A DNA stretch of 64,000 nt from Mycolicibacterium palauense (lineage in GTDB: Bacteria > Actinomycetota > Actinomycetes > Mycobacteriales > Mycobacteriaceae): the NCBI RefSeq assembly GCF_002592005.1, contig NZ_NVQF01000015.1, positions 1-64,000 on the forward strand, in the 5' to 3' direction. Position numbers and translations under genes: made by a program. Below, piece after piece: positions 25,497 to 34,919 of the stretch (within the stretch, counting starts at the first letter, position 1; every line of letters begins with the position of its first letter). The notes beneath the pieces were generated by a model. The model saw nothing but the letters and a program-made list of their open reading frames with translations. It searched no databases and was not told where the DNA came from.

Positions 25497-26447
25497 TCAC
25501 TCGACTACCAGTGTGCCGGCCTCCGCATCGAGAACAGCCACTGCTCCTAGCGGCACAGTCGCTGGGCGATCACCATGGCCCAAGGGAAGTCCTCCCAGAA
25601 TCGGAACACCCAGCCGTGACAGGTGATCCCGAAGTAGTCCGATAATCGTTATGCCCTTGCTGGGGCTGAACTTGGTGAACTGGCCAACTGCTATGCCCGC
25701 GATGCCGTCGAGATGACCGGCATTGCGCAGCATGGTGAGTTGTCGGTCAACCTGTCCGAGGTGGAGATCGACGGCTTCGATGAACAGGATTGCCCCGTGC
25801 AGGTCGGGAAGTGCCCAGCCCGCCCCGGCGGCGATCATGTCAAGGTTGCCGCCGAGAAGGGGGCCGCATGCCGTCCCGTTCGTGGTGAGCTGGGAGGTCG
25901 ATTCCTCCGCGCGCGACGCGACGATGGTCGGTCCACCAGACATCAGGGCCGCACGCAGGGACTGGCTGCGCAGATGCGGGATCTCGCCGGTCGTTTCGTC
26001 AACGTAGAGGGCTCCGTGAAGCCCGACGATTCTGCTGTGCTTCCACATGCTCATGTGCAGGATGGTGATGTCGCTGAAGCCAACGAGGAACTTCGGATCG
26101 TTGCGGGCCGCGGCGAAGTCCAGCTGGTCGGCGATGCGATAGGAGCCCTTGCCTCCGCGTGTTGCCACGATCGCCCGGACCGACGGGTCGCGCAGCGCGT
26201 GATTCAGGTCGCTGAGGCGCTCGCCATCCGTTCCGGCGAGGTAGCCGTACTTGTTGAAGACGTTGTCGCCCAGTTCGACTTCGAGACCCCAGCTTTCGAA
26301 TTCTCGTTGGTCATGAAGAACGTCGTCGTGATTGGGCGGACTGCCTGGCGATACCAGCCGGACCTTGTCGCCAACCTGCACCCTGGTCGGTCGAAGCACC
26401 GACTCCGGGTCGATGTCCTCGCTGGCGTTCCGTGACGTCACAGCCAA
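25497..26447 (-). CDS. LD-carboxypeptidase, MccF/S66 family
   Basis: The 316-residue protein has the S66 layout: N-terminal VRLVSPGSPPN, RGGKGSYRIAD before the nucleophile, GFSDITILHM with the catalytic serine (about 124), the acid in ILFIEAVDL and a C-terminal GLPLGHGD histidine. Family members cut the L,D bond of murein tetrapeptides during cell-wall recycling, or detoxify microcin C-type peptides as MccF. Which applies is not clear from context. The start at 26447 is the first in frame; a start about 20 residues later is possible. The gene is on the same strand as the MDMPI-like gene 200 bases downstream. Confidence 0.88.
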   Translation of the reverse strand: MAVTSRNASEDIDPESVLRPTRVQVGDKVRLVSPGSPPNHDDVLHDQREFESWGLEVELGDNVFNKYGYLAGTDGERLSDLNHALRDPSVRAIVATRGGKGSYRIADQLDFAAARNDPKFLVGFSDITILHMSMWKHSRIVGLHGALYVDETTGEIPHLRSQSLRAALMSGGPTIVASRAEESTSQLTTNGTACGPLLGGNLDMIAAGAGWALPDLHGAILFIEAVDLHLGQVDRQLTMLRNAGHLDGIAGIAVGQFTKFSPSKGITIIGLLRDHLSRLGVPILGGLPLGHGDRPATVPLGAVAVLDAEAGTLVVE

Positions 26448-26519
26448 GATTGTGGCGGATAGGTCGCGGCCGAGGTGCGTACGCGTCGTGTCGCGCCGAA
26501 TGCTTCCGCCGCCGCCGGC

Positions 26520-27485
26520 TCAGTCCGGCGGGGTGAGTCTGTGCACGGCGCCCCCGAGGTCGACGCTGTAGAGCGAGCCGGTGTCCCATCCCGGGCCCGA
26601 ACCGAAGCGCACCGATGTGCTGCCGAACAGTCGCGAGGCGACGGTGCACGCCGTGTTGGCGTCGAGGTCGATGCGAACGATGCTGCCGCCGTCCATGGCC
26701 AGATAGACCGCGCCATCGGCGCCCACGGTGAGATCGTCGGGGAAGCCGAACAGCCCGAACAACCCGAGGTTGAACTTGCTGATGCGTTTGGGGTTGGAGA
26801 CATCGATGACGGCCAGCGTGGCCACCGGGTGCAGGTCCAGCGAGGTGATGATCGCGTTGCGGGCCCTGTCGTAGGTCACCCCGTTGGTCGTCGTCAGCCA
26901 CGGGGCGAACCGGTCGGTGTCCGTGCCGTCGGCGCTGACGCGCGTGAGTCCGGTGATCAGGCCGAGGTTGCGGGAGACGACGAACGATCCGTCGGGTAGC
27001 CGGGCCATGCCGTTGGGCATGGTCAGGTTCTCGGCCACCACGGTGGGATCGCCGGTGCTCAGATCGACCTCGGTGATGGTGCCGTCGCGGCGCCCGATGA
27101 TCCCGGACAGGAAGCTGTTTCCGGTGGTGAAGTAGGCCGTCGAGCCGTCGACGGTGATGCTGCCCGGCGCGGGGACAGCGGGGACGACGGTCGAGCCCGT
27201 CCCGTCCGGGGTGAGCCGGTAGATCTGTCCGCTTCGCTGGTCGGTGCGCGACAGCAGCATTCCGCCGGTGCCGTCGAACTCGAGGTTCTCCAGCGAACCC
27301 AGCCCCGAGATCACGACCGAACCATCCCATGGACAGCGGGTGGGGATGACCGCCGCGGCAGGGGCGCTCAGTGGGCTGGCGGCCATGGCCATGACGAGGG
27401 CCATCGCAAGCGCAGCCGGAATGGGCAGAGCGGCGATCGCCGACCGCGTGACGGTCCCCAGGGCTGAGCTGACAGTGCGGCGCAT
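26520..27485 (-). CDS. Secreted SMP-30/gluconolactonase-like beta-propeller protein
   Basis: The 321-residue protein starts at the ATG at 27485, with AGGAG about nine bases upstream. Residues 1-45 are a signal peptide (alanine-rich core, APAAAVIP cleavage region). The rest has repeated four-strand blades with motifs such as NLEFDGTGGML, LPDGSFVVSR, TTNGVTYD and FPDDLTVGADGAVYLA, as in SMP-30/LRE hydrolases or lactonases. A calcium site is plausible but not certain. The gene is divergent from a TetR regulator, with two identical operator-like sites between them, so it is probably under its control. Confidence 0.82.
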   Translation of the reverse strand: MRRTVSSALGTVTRSAIAALPIPAALAMALVMAMAASPLSAPAAAVIPTRCPWDGSVVISGLGSLENLEFDGTGGMLLSRTDQRSGQIYRLTPDGTGSTVVPAVPAPGSITVDGSTAYFTTGNSFLSGIIGRRDGTITEVDLSTGDPTVVAENLTMPNGMARLPDGSFVVSRNLGLITGLTRVSADGTDTDRFAPWLTTTNGVTYDRARNAIITSLDLHPVATLAVIDVSNPKRISKFNLGLFGLFGFPDDLTVGADGAVYLAMDGGSIVRIDLDANTACTVASRLFGSTSVRFGSGPGWDTGSLYSVDLGGAVHRLTPPD

Positions 27486-27512
27486 CGGCGTACTCCTGAT
27501 CGGTGGACCTCC

Positions 27513-27561
27513 GGGTACGAGAGCGTACCCGCACGTCAGGGAAGGGTACGGTACCGTACCC
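27513..27561. promoter_or_regulatory. Twin operator sites in the divergent promoter
   Basis: GGGTACG-agag-CGTACCC (27513-27530) and GGGTACG-gtac-CGTACCC (27544-27561) have identical 7-base arms with four-base spacers, 31 bases centre to centre (about three helical turns). They lie between the beta-propeller gene and the TetR gene; the second abuts the regulator's ATG. Confidence 0.78.
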
Positions 27562-27563
27562 CT

Positions 27564-28172
27564 ATGCGCGAGTCGGGCTCGGTCAGCAACGAGCAGCAGC
27601 GGTTGATCGAGGCACTGGCCACCCTGATCGAGGACCGCGGCTATTCCGCGACGACGGTTGTCGACATCGTGCGTGTCGCCTCGGCGTCCAAACGCACCTT
27701 CTATCAGCACTTCGACAACAAGCAGCAGTGCTACCTGGCGCTTCTGCAATCGCGAACCGCGGTACTGATCGATCGGATCCGCAGCGAGGTCGACCAGGAG
27801 GCGCATTGGCACGATCAGGTCCGGCAGATGATCGAGGCCTACGCAGCGCATCTGAGCAGCCGGCCGTTGGTCTCGTTGAGCTGGATTCGCGACCTTCCGG
27901 CGCTGGGATTGTCAGCCCGGCCGACACAGCGCACCAACTACACCGCGCTTACCGACGTCGTCCGAGACATGACCACCAACCCCGGATTCCGGCGAGGCGG
28001 CGTGCCACCCGTCAACCGCGTCAAGATGGTGATCCTGCTCGGCGGCCTACGCGAGCTCGCCGCGCAGACGGTCGAGGACGGCGGCGAGCTGAGACGGGCC
28101 GTCGAGGAGGCAACCGAGATCGCCATCGCGATTCTGCAGACCCCGTCCGGCGACGGTGGTCACCTGAGATGA
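27564..28172 (+). CDS. TetR/AcrR-family transcriptional regulator
   Basis: The 202-residue protein has the HTH sequence DRGYSATTVVDIVRVASASKRTFYQHFDNKQQCY, with recognition helix SKRTFYQHF (about residues 43-51). The C-terminal helices are variable. It starts at the ATG at 27564, two bases after the second of two identical inverted repeats, so it very likely represses itself and the divergent beta-propeller gene. Confidence 0.88.
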   Translation: MRESGSVSNEQQRLIEALATLIEDRGYSATTVVDIVRVASASKRTFYQHFDNKQQCYLALLQSRTAVLIDRIRSEVDQEAHWHDQVRQMIEAYAAHLSSRPLVSLSWIRDLPALGLSARPTQRTNYTALTDVVRDMTTNPGFRRGGVPPVNRVKMVILLGGLRELAAQTVEDGGELRRAVEEATEIAIAILQTPSGDGGHLR

Positions 28173-28425
28173 ACCGACGCTGGCGGTTCCTGCGATCGGT
28201 GTGGCGGCCCAGCGGTTCAATGTCTGGATCGCCGCGTCAACATGTACACGCCCCTCTGCCCCGCTCCCACGGTCGGCCGCACCGGGACCATCGCCCCTGC
28301 AACGGATTCGCACACCCGTGGCGAGGGCGCAATCACCGCGATTACCCGACGCGTGGACCTTCGGCAAGGTCAGCGAATCGCTTGTGTCAGCGGTGTTCGT
28401 TCCAGCGAGCGTCGCGATCTCGTCA

Positions 28426-28896
28426 TCATTCGATCGCGTACACGCGGTAGCTGACACCGCCGCTGAGGAGCCTTCCGACGCCAACCGCGACGATGCCGTT
28501 CAGCCAGGCGTGCGGCGAACTGTTCGCGGTCTCGAACAGCGGCGTGCTGCGGAAGTAGTATTCGGATGGGGCGACGTTCTCGACGGTTTCGGGATTCAAT
28601 GCCTGCGGCATCACCTCGGCGGGGATCGCGATCCGCCCCCCGTAGCTGGCATAGATCACGCCGCCTTCGTTCGGCTCAAGCATCACCCGCACATCGACTG
28701 CCATCACTCCGTCGGAGCGGATGATCAGCCAATCGCCGCCGCCGGGAAGCACCTTGCCCGCGATCCGGGGCCCATCGAAGGTGCCGCCGGCGATGGGCGC
28801 GATCACCCGTGTGCCTAGCGGTCCATCGGGCAACTGGTACCCAGGCGGGATGTCCAGCGTCATGTCGAACAGCAAGGTTGATTTCAGTTCTTCCAC
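28426..28896 (-). CDS. DUF3237-family protein
   Basis: The 156-residue protein has the DUF3237 pattern: an opening strand FDMTLDIPPGYQL, then GPLGTRVIAPIAGGTFDGPRIAGKVLPGGGDW and the DGVMAVDVRVMLE strand, ending with an SSPHAWLNGIVAVG loop. The fold is a beta-barrel of unknown biochemical role, often found near lipid and aromatic catabolism genes. It stands alone on the minus strand. Confidence 0.85.
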   Translation of the reverse strand: MEELKSTLLFDMTLDIPPGYQLPDGPLGTRVIAPIAGGTFDGPRIAGKVLPGGGDWLIIRSDGVMAVDVRVMLEPNEGGVIYASYGGRIAIPAEVMPQALNPETVENVAPSEYYFRSTPLFETANSSPHAWLNGIVAVGVGRLLSGGVSYRVYAIE

Positions 28897-29220
28897 AGTG
28901 CCTCTCCGTCGTCGAGTGTCATTGAGGTTGGTCCGTCACCGGTGCGGCCTCGATCCTGCGAATGCAGGCCGCGCCGGAGCCTGTCCGGCTTCAGTGCGAC
29001 CGCCCGCAGTGGTCGCGGCTGGTTGGCATGAGTCGCCCGTGGGTTGCGCCCGCTCCGTAACAGTGCCTATCGACGGCACAACCGGTGTGCCGAGTCGTTG
29101 AGCCGTCTGCGCTTCTTCGTGGCCGTTTCGGGGCATTGACATCGGCGGGTTCGTCGTGGTTAATAGTATTTAATATAGCGTAGAAAAAGCTACCCCCTGG
29201 GTCTTTCGAAGGAGTCCGCG
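28897..29220. other. Intergenic region with AT-rich P450 promoter
   Basis: No gene is visible. Bases 29160-29190 (TTAATAGTATTTAATATAG and nearby) are very AT-rich against the surrounding sequence and probably hold the promoter or an operator of the P450 gene. A GAAGGAG ribosome site lies nine bases before its ATG. Confidence 0.5.
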
Positions 29221-30510
29221 ATGACGAGCAGTCAGCCCAGCTCGGAGACGACCGCCGGCGGTCGCGAGTTCGACCTCGTTGACATATCGACGAAAGCCTT
29301 TTGGGCGCAGGCTCCCGAACAGCGAGAGGTGTCGTTTGCCGAGCTGCGGCGGCACGCGCCGGTGAGCTGGCAGCGGCCGATCGAGACCGACATGGCTCCG
29401 CCCGGGATCCCGGGCTTCTGGGCAGTCACCACACATGACTTGATTCGCGAGGTCAGCGTTCACCCGGAGCTGTTCTGTTCGGGTCAGGGCACGATGCTCG
29501 AAGAGGTCCCAGAGGAGTTTCTCGAGGCCGCTTCGTCGTTCCTGGCCATGGACGGCGATCGTCACCTCACCTATCGCCGGTTGATGAGTTCGTCGTTCAC
29601 TCCGAAGCGGGTCAAGAAGATCGAGGAGCAGATACGTCTCCGTGCGATCGACATCGTGGAGGGGTTCATCGCCCGGGGCGAGGGTGACTGGGTCGAGTCG
29701 GTGGCCAAACAGATGCCGATGAACACGTTCTACGATATGGCCGGGCTTCCGCAGGAGTCCCGCGATCAGGCCGCGCACTTCGCCGACGAACTGGCCGGCT
29801 GGAACGATCCGGACATCGCTCACGGGCGCACCGCGGCGGAGGTGATCAACGACGCGATCATCGGGAACCTTGGCATCGGTCTGGAATTCGCCGAAATGAC
29901 TCGAGCCTGCCCGCGCAACGACATCTGGACCAACCTCGTGGCCGCCGAAGTCGACGGCCACAAACTGACCGACGACGAGCTGGCCTCGATGTTCGTGCTG
30001 ATGTCCTTCGCCGGAAACGATACGACGCGGACCACACTGTCGTTGGGGACGAAGGCGTTCGTCGACAACCCCGACCAGATCACCTATCTGCTGGAGGATT
30101 TCGACGGTCGGATCGATGCCGCCGTTGACGAGGTGTTGCGATGGGTTACGCCGGTGATGACTTTCCGGCGTACTGCTACGCAAGACACGATGCTGGGCGG
30201 CCGACAGGTCCGCAAGGGCGACTGGGTGGTGATGATCTACTCATCGGGCAACCGTGACGAAACGGTGTTCGCCGACCCCTGGCGGTTCGACATCACGCGA
30301 AAGCCCAACGCTCACGTCGCCTTTGGTGGGGGCGGCCCGCACTTCTGCCTCGGTGCGTTTCTGGCGAAGATGCAGATCAAGCACATGCTCGACCAGATCC
30401 TGCACCGCATGCCCGATCTTCGGCTTGGTCAGCCCGCGCTGCTCGTAAGCAACTTCGCCGCAGCGGTCAAGCACATGGACGCATCGACGGGATGCCCGGT
30501 CAAACACTGA
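29221..30510 (+). CDS. Cytochrome P450
   Basis: The 429-residue protein has the I-helix oxygen-activation motif FAGNDTTR, the K-helix E-x-x-R (DEVLRWVTP) and the haem-binding loop AFGGGGPHFCLGAFLAK with its axial cysteine. A soluble bacterial class I P450 with an N-terminus typical of mycobacterial CYP125/CYP142-like or CYP124/CYP188 relatives; the subfamily cannot be fixed by eye. No ferredoxin gene is adjacent. It is followed by an NDMA-type alcohol dehydrogenase and a GMC oxidoreductase, which suggests hydroxylation then alcohol oxidation of a terpenoid or lipid. Confidence 0.93.
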   Translation: MTSSQPSSETTAGGREFDLVDISTKAFWAQAPEQREVSFAELRRHAPVSWQRPIETDMAPPGIPGFWAVTTHDLIREVSVHPELFCSGQGTMLEEVPEEFLEAASSFLAMDGDRHLTYRRLMSSSFTPKRVKKIEEQIRLRAIDIVEGFIARGEGDWVESVAKQMPMNTFYDMAGLPQESRDQAAHFADELAGWNDPDIAHGRTAAEVINDAIIGNLGIGLEFAEMTRACPRNDIWTNLVAAEVDGHKLTDDELASMFVLMSFAGNDTTRTTLSLGTKAFVDNPDQITYLLEDFDGRIDAAVDEVLRWVTPVMTFRRTATQDTMLGGRQVRKGDWVVMIYSSGNRDETVFADPWRFDITRKPNAHVAFGGGGPHFCLGAFLAKMQIKHMLDQILHRMPDLRLGQPALLVSNFAAAVKHMDASTGCPVKH

Positions 30511-30683
30511 ACCATCGGGCGAAGGTGGCCGGGCGGGCAGCGGCAGATTGCGCCCGACGGGCGATGGTCCGGAGCGGCAATCCCAGCCCCCTCGGATCGT
30601 CTTGAATATCTATTAGAAATGTGCTTCCGGGCGTCGCGAGGCGATCCCGGATGACAGATCCGGCATGAGAGAGGCGTATCGCA

Positions 30684-31802
30684 ATGAAGACCCGCGCGGC
30701 TGTTGTACGGCAGGTTCCGGGGAAATTCGAGATTGTCGAGCTGGAGTTGGATGAGCCACGGGATGGCGAGGTGCTCGTCGAGCTCAAAGCCGCCGGGCTC
30801 TGCCACTCCGACGATCACATCGCGACCGGGGATATGCCGGTTCCCCACTACCCGATCGCCGGAGGTCACGAAGGTGCGGGAATAGTGCGGCAGGTCGGCG
30901 CGGGTGTGCGGGGGGTCAAGGAGGGCGATCGTGTCGTCTTCTCCTTCCTGCCGGCATGCGGTCGGTGTCGGTGGTGTGCAAGAGGGCTGCAGAACCTGTG
31001 CGATTTGGGCGCCTACGCGCTGATCGGCTCGCGGTTCGACCAGGACGGCAGCCTGCGCATGAGCTTGGACGGTCATCCGGTGGCGCAGATGGCCGCCATT
31101 TCGACGTTCTCCCAATACACGACCGTCGACGAACGAAGCTGCGTCAAGATCGCCGACGATATTCCCTTCGACGTCGCGTGCCTGGTTGGCTGTGGCGTGG
31201 CGACCGGTTGGGGTTCGGCGACCAACTCGGCGGAGATCGAAGTCGGCCATACCGTGATCGTGATGGGCATCGGCGGCATCGGGATCAATGCCGTGCAGGG
31301 GGCGAAACATTCCGGCGCACTCCATGTGGTCGCGGTCGACCCTGTCGAGTTCAAGCGCGAATCTGCCCTGCGGTTGGGCGCCACACACGCGTTCGCCGAT
31401 GTCGCCGAGGCCACTGAATTCGCCAAGAGCGTGACGAATGGCCAAGGCGCAGACTCGGCGATCGTCACCGTCGGTGTCACCAAGGGCGAGCATGTCGGGG
31501 CCGCCTTTGCCGCGATTCGCAAGGGCGGCACCGTGGTTGTCACGGGTATTGGCGATCTCACCGAAGTGGGCATTCCGGTGCCCCTGGGCGAACTGACACT
31601 GTTCCAGAAGCGGATACAAGGCTCGATGTATGGGTCGTGCTCGCCGACGATCGATATCCCGACGCAGCTGGGTCTCTACCGGGAAGGCATGCTCAAGCTG
31701 GACGAGTTGATAACGGCCACCTACAAGCTGGACGATGTCGCTCAAGGCTATGAGGACATGCACGCCGGCAAGAACATTCGTGGCGTCGTACTCTTCGACT
31801 GA
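30684..31802 (+). CDS. NDMA-dependent-type zinc alcohol dehydrogenase
   Basis: The 372-residue medium-chain dehydrogenase has the catalytic zinc residues in AGLCHSDDH (C40) and GGHEGAGIV. The structural zinc cysteine cluster PACGRCRWCARGLQNLC and a Rossmann loop MGIGGIGINA are also present. It closely resembles the NDMA-dependent (mycofactocin-linked) alcohol dehydrogenase family, in which NAD stays bound and electrons leave through mycofactocin. Together with the SDR at 22016 it gives this region two candidate mycofactocin clients. It follows the P450 by 170 bases on the same strand. Confidence 0.88.
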   Translation: MKTRAAVVRQVPGKFEIVELELDEPRDGEVLVELKAAGLCHSDDHIATGDMPVPHYPIAGGHEGAGIVRQVGAGVRGVKEGDRVVFSFLPACGRCRWCARGLQNLCDLGAYALIGSRFDQDGSLRMSLDGHPVAQMAAISTFSQYTTVDERSCVKIADDIPFDVACLVGCGVATGWGSATNSAEIEVGHTVIVMGIGGIGINAVQGAKHSGALHVVAVDPVEFKRESALRLGATHAFADVAEATEFAKSVTNGQGADSAIVTVGVTKGEHVGAAFAAIRKGGTVVVTGIGDLTEVGIPVPLGELTLFQKRIQGSMYGSCSPTIDIPTQLGLYREGMLKLDELITATYKLDDVAQGYEDMHAGKNIRGVVLFD

Positions 31803-32204
31803 TCGTTCGAGCGTCCCGGCCCACGCTGACGGCCCAGAAGTCCAGCGCACGCCGTTGCGCGGCAATCAACCCCGCGAGGCACAGACGCACACGAGGTGAG
31901 ACGAGCTGGCCTTGCCGCGTCTCGATCAAGCTGGCGATTCCGGCGGCCGGGGTGGCGGCCTATCGGACTGCCCGGGTTCTCACCTAGCCTGTTTGAATGC
32001 ATGGATCGCGGCGTCAGCGTCTGAGTGCCCCCTGCCCCGCGGCAACGGAGATGCCAACATCGTGGCGACGAACCGCCCGATGATCCAGGCACTGAAGATG
32101 GCGTTCTACAGCCGCTGGATGACAACAGGACGGAGACCGGACAGCCATACCCGACTCGCGGCGCGTAGCGGGCCGTCGTCGCGAGACACGGGGGCACGCA
32201 CCCG
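31803..32204. other. Intergenic region with possible gene relic
   Basis: No intact gene is visible. Around 31985-32035 about 50 bases resemble 28213-28262, and the minus-strand translation of both includes DAAI followed by a short helix. This may be the C-terminal remnant of a duplicated gene. Confidence 0.35.
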
Positions 32205-33914
32205 ATGACGTGGCGGACCGACACGGGAATGAGCCCGGCCGCCGAGTTCGATTTCATCATCGTCGGGGCGGGCAGTGCAGGCTGCCTGCTCGCCAATCGC
32301 CTCAGCGCCGACCCCGATTGTCGTGTGCTCCTGATCGAGGCCGGCGGCGCAGATGATTGGTTCTGGATCAAGGTGCCGGTGGGCTATCTCTACACCATCG
32401 CCAATCCGCGCACCGACTGGTGTTTCACCACCGAGGCCGACCCGGGTCTGGCCGGCCGCAGCATCCACTACGCGCGGGGCCGCGTGATCGGGGGCAGCTC
32501 ATCGATCAACGCCATGATCCACATGCGCGGTCAGGCCAGCGATTACGAGTCGTGGGCGCAGGCCACCGGCGACGAGCGATGGCTCTGGGGTGGCCCGGAT
32601 CGTCCAGGCGAGACCCTGACGGTCTACAAGGAGCTGGAGGACTACTTCGGCGGGCCCGACGAGTGGCACGGCGCCGGCGGTGAGATCCGCGTCGAGCGGC
32701 CGCGCGTGCGCTGGAAGATCCTGGACGCGTGGCAGGAAGCCGCTGCCCAGGTGGGCATTGCCCCGATCGACGAGTTCAACCGGGGCGACAACGCCGGCAG
32801 CGCGTACTTTCACGTCAACCAACGGCGCGGGCGCCGCTGGTCGATGGCCGACGCTTTCCTGCACCCCGTGGCACAGCGGCCCAATCTCACCGTCTACACC
32901 CGGACCCAGGCCCTGCAGATTCTGATGGACGACCAGGTCCACGATGACCAGCGCCGCGGTGCCTGGACCAGCGCACAACACCGCGTCACCGGCCTGCGTG
33001 TGCTCAAGGGCGGCCGGATCGTCGACGTCCGGGCCCGGCGCGAGGTGATCCTGAGCGCCGGGGCGATCGGATCGCCGCATCTGATGCAGGTTTCGGGCCT
33101 GGGCCCGGGCGAATTGCTGACCCACCACGGCGTGCCGGTGGCCGTCGATCTGCCGGGGGTCGGCGAAAACCTTCAGGATCACCTGCAGCTGCGAACGATC
33201 TACCGGATCACGGGTGCCCCGACCGTCAACACACTGTACCGGAACTGGATCACCCGTGCGGGCATGGGAGTCCAGTACCTGCTGTTGCGATCCGGACCCC
33301 TGACCATGCCGCCGTCCACGCTGGGCGCGTTCGCCAAGAGCAACCCGGCGTTGACCACCGCCGATCTGGAGTGGCATGTGCAGCCCCTGTCCTTGCCGAA
33401 GTTCGGCGAACCGCTGCATCGTTTCGGGGCGATCACTCCCTCGGTGTGCAACCTGCGCCCCAGCTCGCGTGGCCATGTGCGCATAGCCAGTGCAGACCCC
33501 CTGGCCAGCCCCAAGATTTCCTGCAACTATCTGTCGACCGAGGCCGATCTTCGCGCCGCCGTGCGCGGCCTGCGGATGACCCGTCAGATCATGGCCGCGC
33601 CGGCTCTGGCCCGCCACAAACCCCAGGAGCTGCTTCCCGGCCCACAACTGGACAGCGATGAACAGCTGCAGAGGGCGGCCGGTGAACTGGGAACAACCAT
33701 CTTCCACCCCGTGGGTACCTGCACGATGGGGGCCTTCGATGCGCGCGGTCTCCCGCGGTCGCCGGCCACGGTGCTCGACACCGACTGCCGCGTATACGGT
33801 GTCGCCGGCCTTCGAGTTGCCGACGCTTCGGCGATGCCGACCATCACGTCCGGCAACACCAACGCGCCGGTCATGCTCATCGCGGAGCGCGCAGCGCGGG
33901 CCATCCTGGGATAG
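32205..33914 (+). CDS. GMC-family FAD oxidoreductase (choline dehydrogenase-like)
   Basis: The 569-residue protein has the FAD loop IIVGAGSAGCLLA (residues 18-30), LIEAGG, GMC signature 1 RVIGGSSSINAMIHMRG and signature 2 LSAGAIGSPHLM. The catalytic His lies in FHPVGTCTMG and the final ITSGNTNAP. It is longer than the GMC enzyme at 22929 because of an insertion after residue 120 and another near 250, and the two are not close paralogues. It probably continues the oxidation begun by the P450 and alcohol dehydrogenase upstream. The ATG at 32205 was used; the ATG at 32229 is also possible. Confidence 0.92.
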   Translation: MTWRTDTGMSPAAEFDFIIVGAGSAGCLLANRLSADPDCRVLLIEAGGADDWFWIKVPVGYLYTIANPRTDWCFTTEADPGLAGRSIHYARGRVIGGSSSINAMIHMRGQASDYESWAQATGDERWLWGGPDRPGETLTVYKELEDYFGGPDEWHGAGGEIRVERPRVRWKILDAWQEAAAQVGIAPIDEFNRGDNAGSAYFHVNQRRGRRWSMADAFLHPVAQRPNLTVYTRTQALQILMDDQVHDDQRRGAWTSAQHRVTGLRVLKGGRIVDVRARREVILSAGAIGSPHLMQVSGLGPGELLTHHGVPVAVDLPGVGENLQDHLQLRTIYRITGAPTVNTLYRNWITRAGMGVQYLLLRSGPLTMPPSTLGAFAKSNPALTTADLEWHVQPLSLPKFGEPLHRFGAITPSVCNLRPSSRGHVRIASADPLASPKISCNYLSTEADLRAAVRGLRMTRQIMAAPALARHKPQELLPGPQLDSDEQLQRAAGELGTTIFHPVGTCTMGAFDARGLPRSPATVLDTDCRVYGVAGLRVADASAMPTITSGNTNAPVMLIAERAARAILG

Positions 33915-33964
33915 TTCGGGGGGCCGTCGGCCGCGGACCTCGTCGTCCGGTTATTCGCCTCGAC

Positions 33965-34879
33965 TCAGTAGGCGGCTGCCGCGATTGCGGCGGCAAGATC
34001 GGTGATGACGTCGGGTTGCCGCGGAGCCCACCCCAGCGCGTGTTTCGCGCGGTCACCGTCGACGCACTGGTCCAGCGCCAGGGCGTCGGCGAACGGACCC
34101 AGGTCCTGGCGTGCGTCCCGGATCGGCCACGGTGTCACCGCCTCGGCGCCGATCGCGCGCCGGATGGCCTCGGCCATCTCGGCCACGCTCACGGCCTGTT
34201 CGGCGACGACGTTGAGGATCTGGCCATCGACGTCGGGCTTGCGTGCGACGGCGGCGTCGAGAGCCCTGAGGTATGCCACGGCGAGGTCATCGACGTGCAC
34301 GGTGGGCCAACGGTTCCGGCCCTCGCCGACGATCCTGACGGCCCCGGAATGGCGTCCCATCTGGGCCAGCATGGCGAACACTCCCCCGCCGTGCCCGTGC
34401 ACCATTGCCGGACGCAGCACCACCGCGGCGACCGAACGCTGTGCGGCCAGGGCCAGCGCCCGGCGTTCCATGGCGGGGCGCCAGGCCACCAGTCGTGTCG
34501 GATGCAGTTCCGCATCCTCGGTGACGGGGAGTTCGCCGGTGTCGCCGTAGACCCATGCCCCGGAGGTGTAGACGAATCCCGAACCGGGTGCCATCGCCGA
34601 CAGCGTGGCGGTGACCAGGTTCTCGTCGAGCGATTCGGCGTGCTCGTCGTTGCTGGAGGCGGTATGTACGACCCCCGCGGCCGAGCCGGCAAGTTCGGCC
34701 AGCAGGGGTGTGTCGGCGAGGTCGCCTTCGCGTAGGTGTACGCCGAGGTCGGCCAGTCGCGCCGCGGCGTCCGTCGATGCCGACCGCACCAGTGCGGTCA
34801 CCTGGTGGCCGGCGGTGACCGCGGCACGGGCGACTCCACCGCCGATGAATCCCGTCGCGCCGGTGAGCAGTAGCTGCAT
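33965..34879 (-). CDS. NAD(P)-dependent epimerase/dehydratase-type extended SDR
   Basis: The 304-residue protein begins MQLLLTGATGFIGGGVA (the extended-SDR G-x-x-G-x-x-G loop). It has a reduced active site: YTSGAWVYGD in place of a strict Y-x-x-x-K, as in atypical SDR-e proteins related to nucleoside-diphosphate-sugar epimerases. The C-terminal LGWAPRQPDVITDL is typical. The ATG at 34879 starts exactly at the first beta strand. The gene is divergent from a TetR regulator with an inverted repeat between them, a common self-contained pair in mycobacteria. Confidence 0.87.
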   Translation of the reverse strand: MQLLLTGATGFIGGGVARAAVTAGHQVTALVRSASTDAAARLADLGVHLREGDLADTPLLAELAGSAAGVVHTASSNDEHAESLDENLVTATLSAMAPGSGFVYTSGAWVYGDTGELPVTEDAELHPTRLVAWRPAMERRALALAAQRSVAAVVLRPAMVHGHGGGVFAMLAQMGRHSGAVRIVGEGRNRWPTVHVDDLAVAYLRALDAAVARKPDVDGQILNVVAEQAVSVAEMAEAIRRAIGAEAVTPWPIRDARQDLGPFADALALDQCVDGDRAKHALGWAPRQPDVITDLAAAIAAAAY

Positions 34880-34919
34880 GATCGATGACCTCCGCGTTGT
34901 CGACGAAAACAAGACCATT

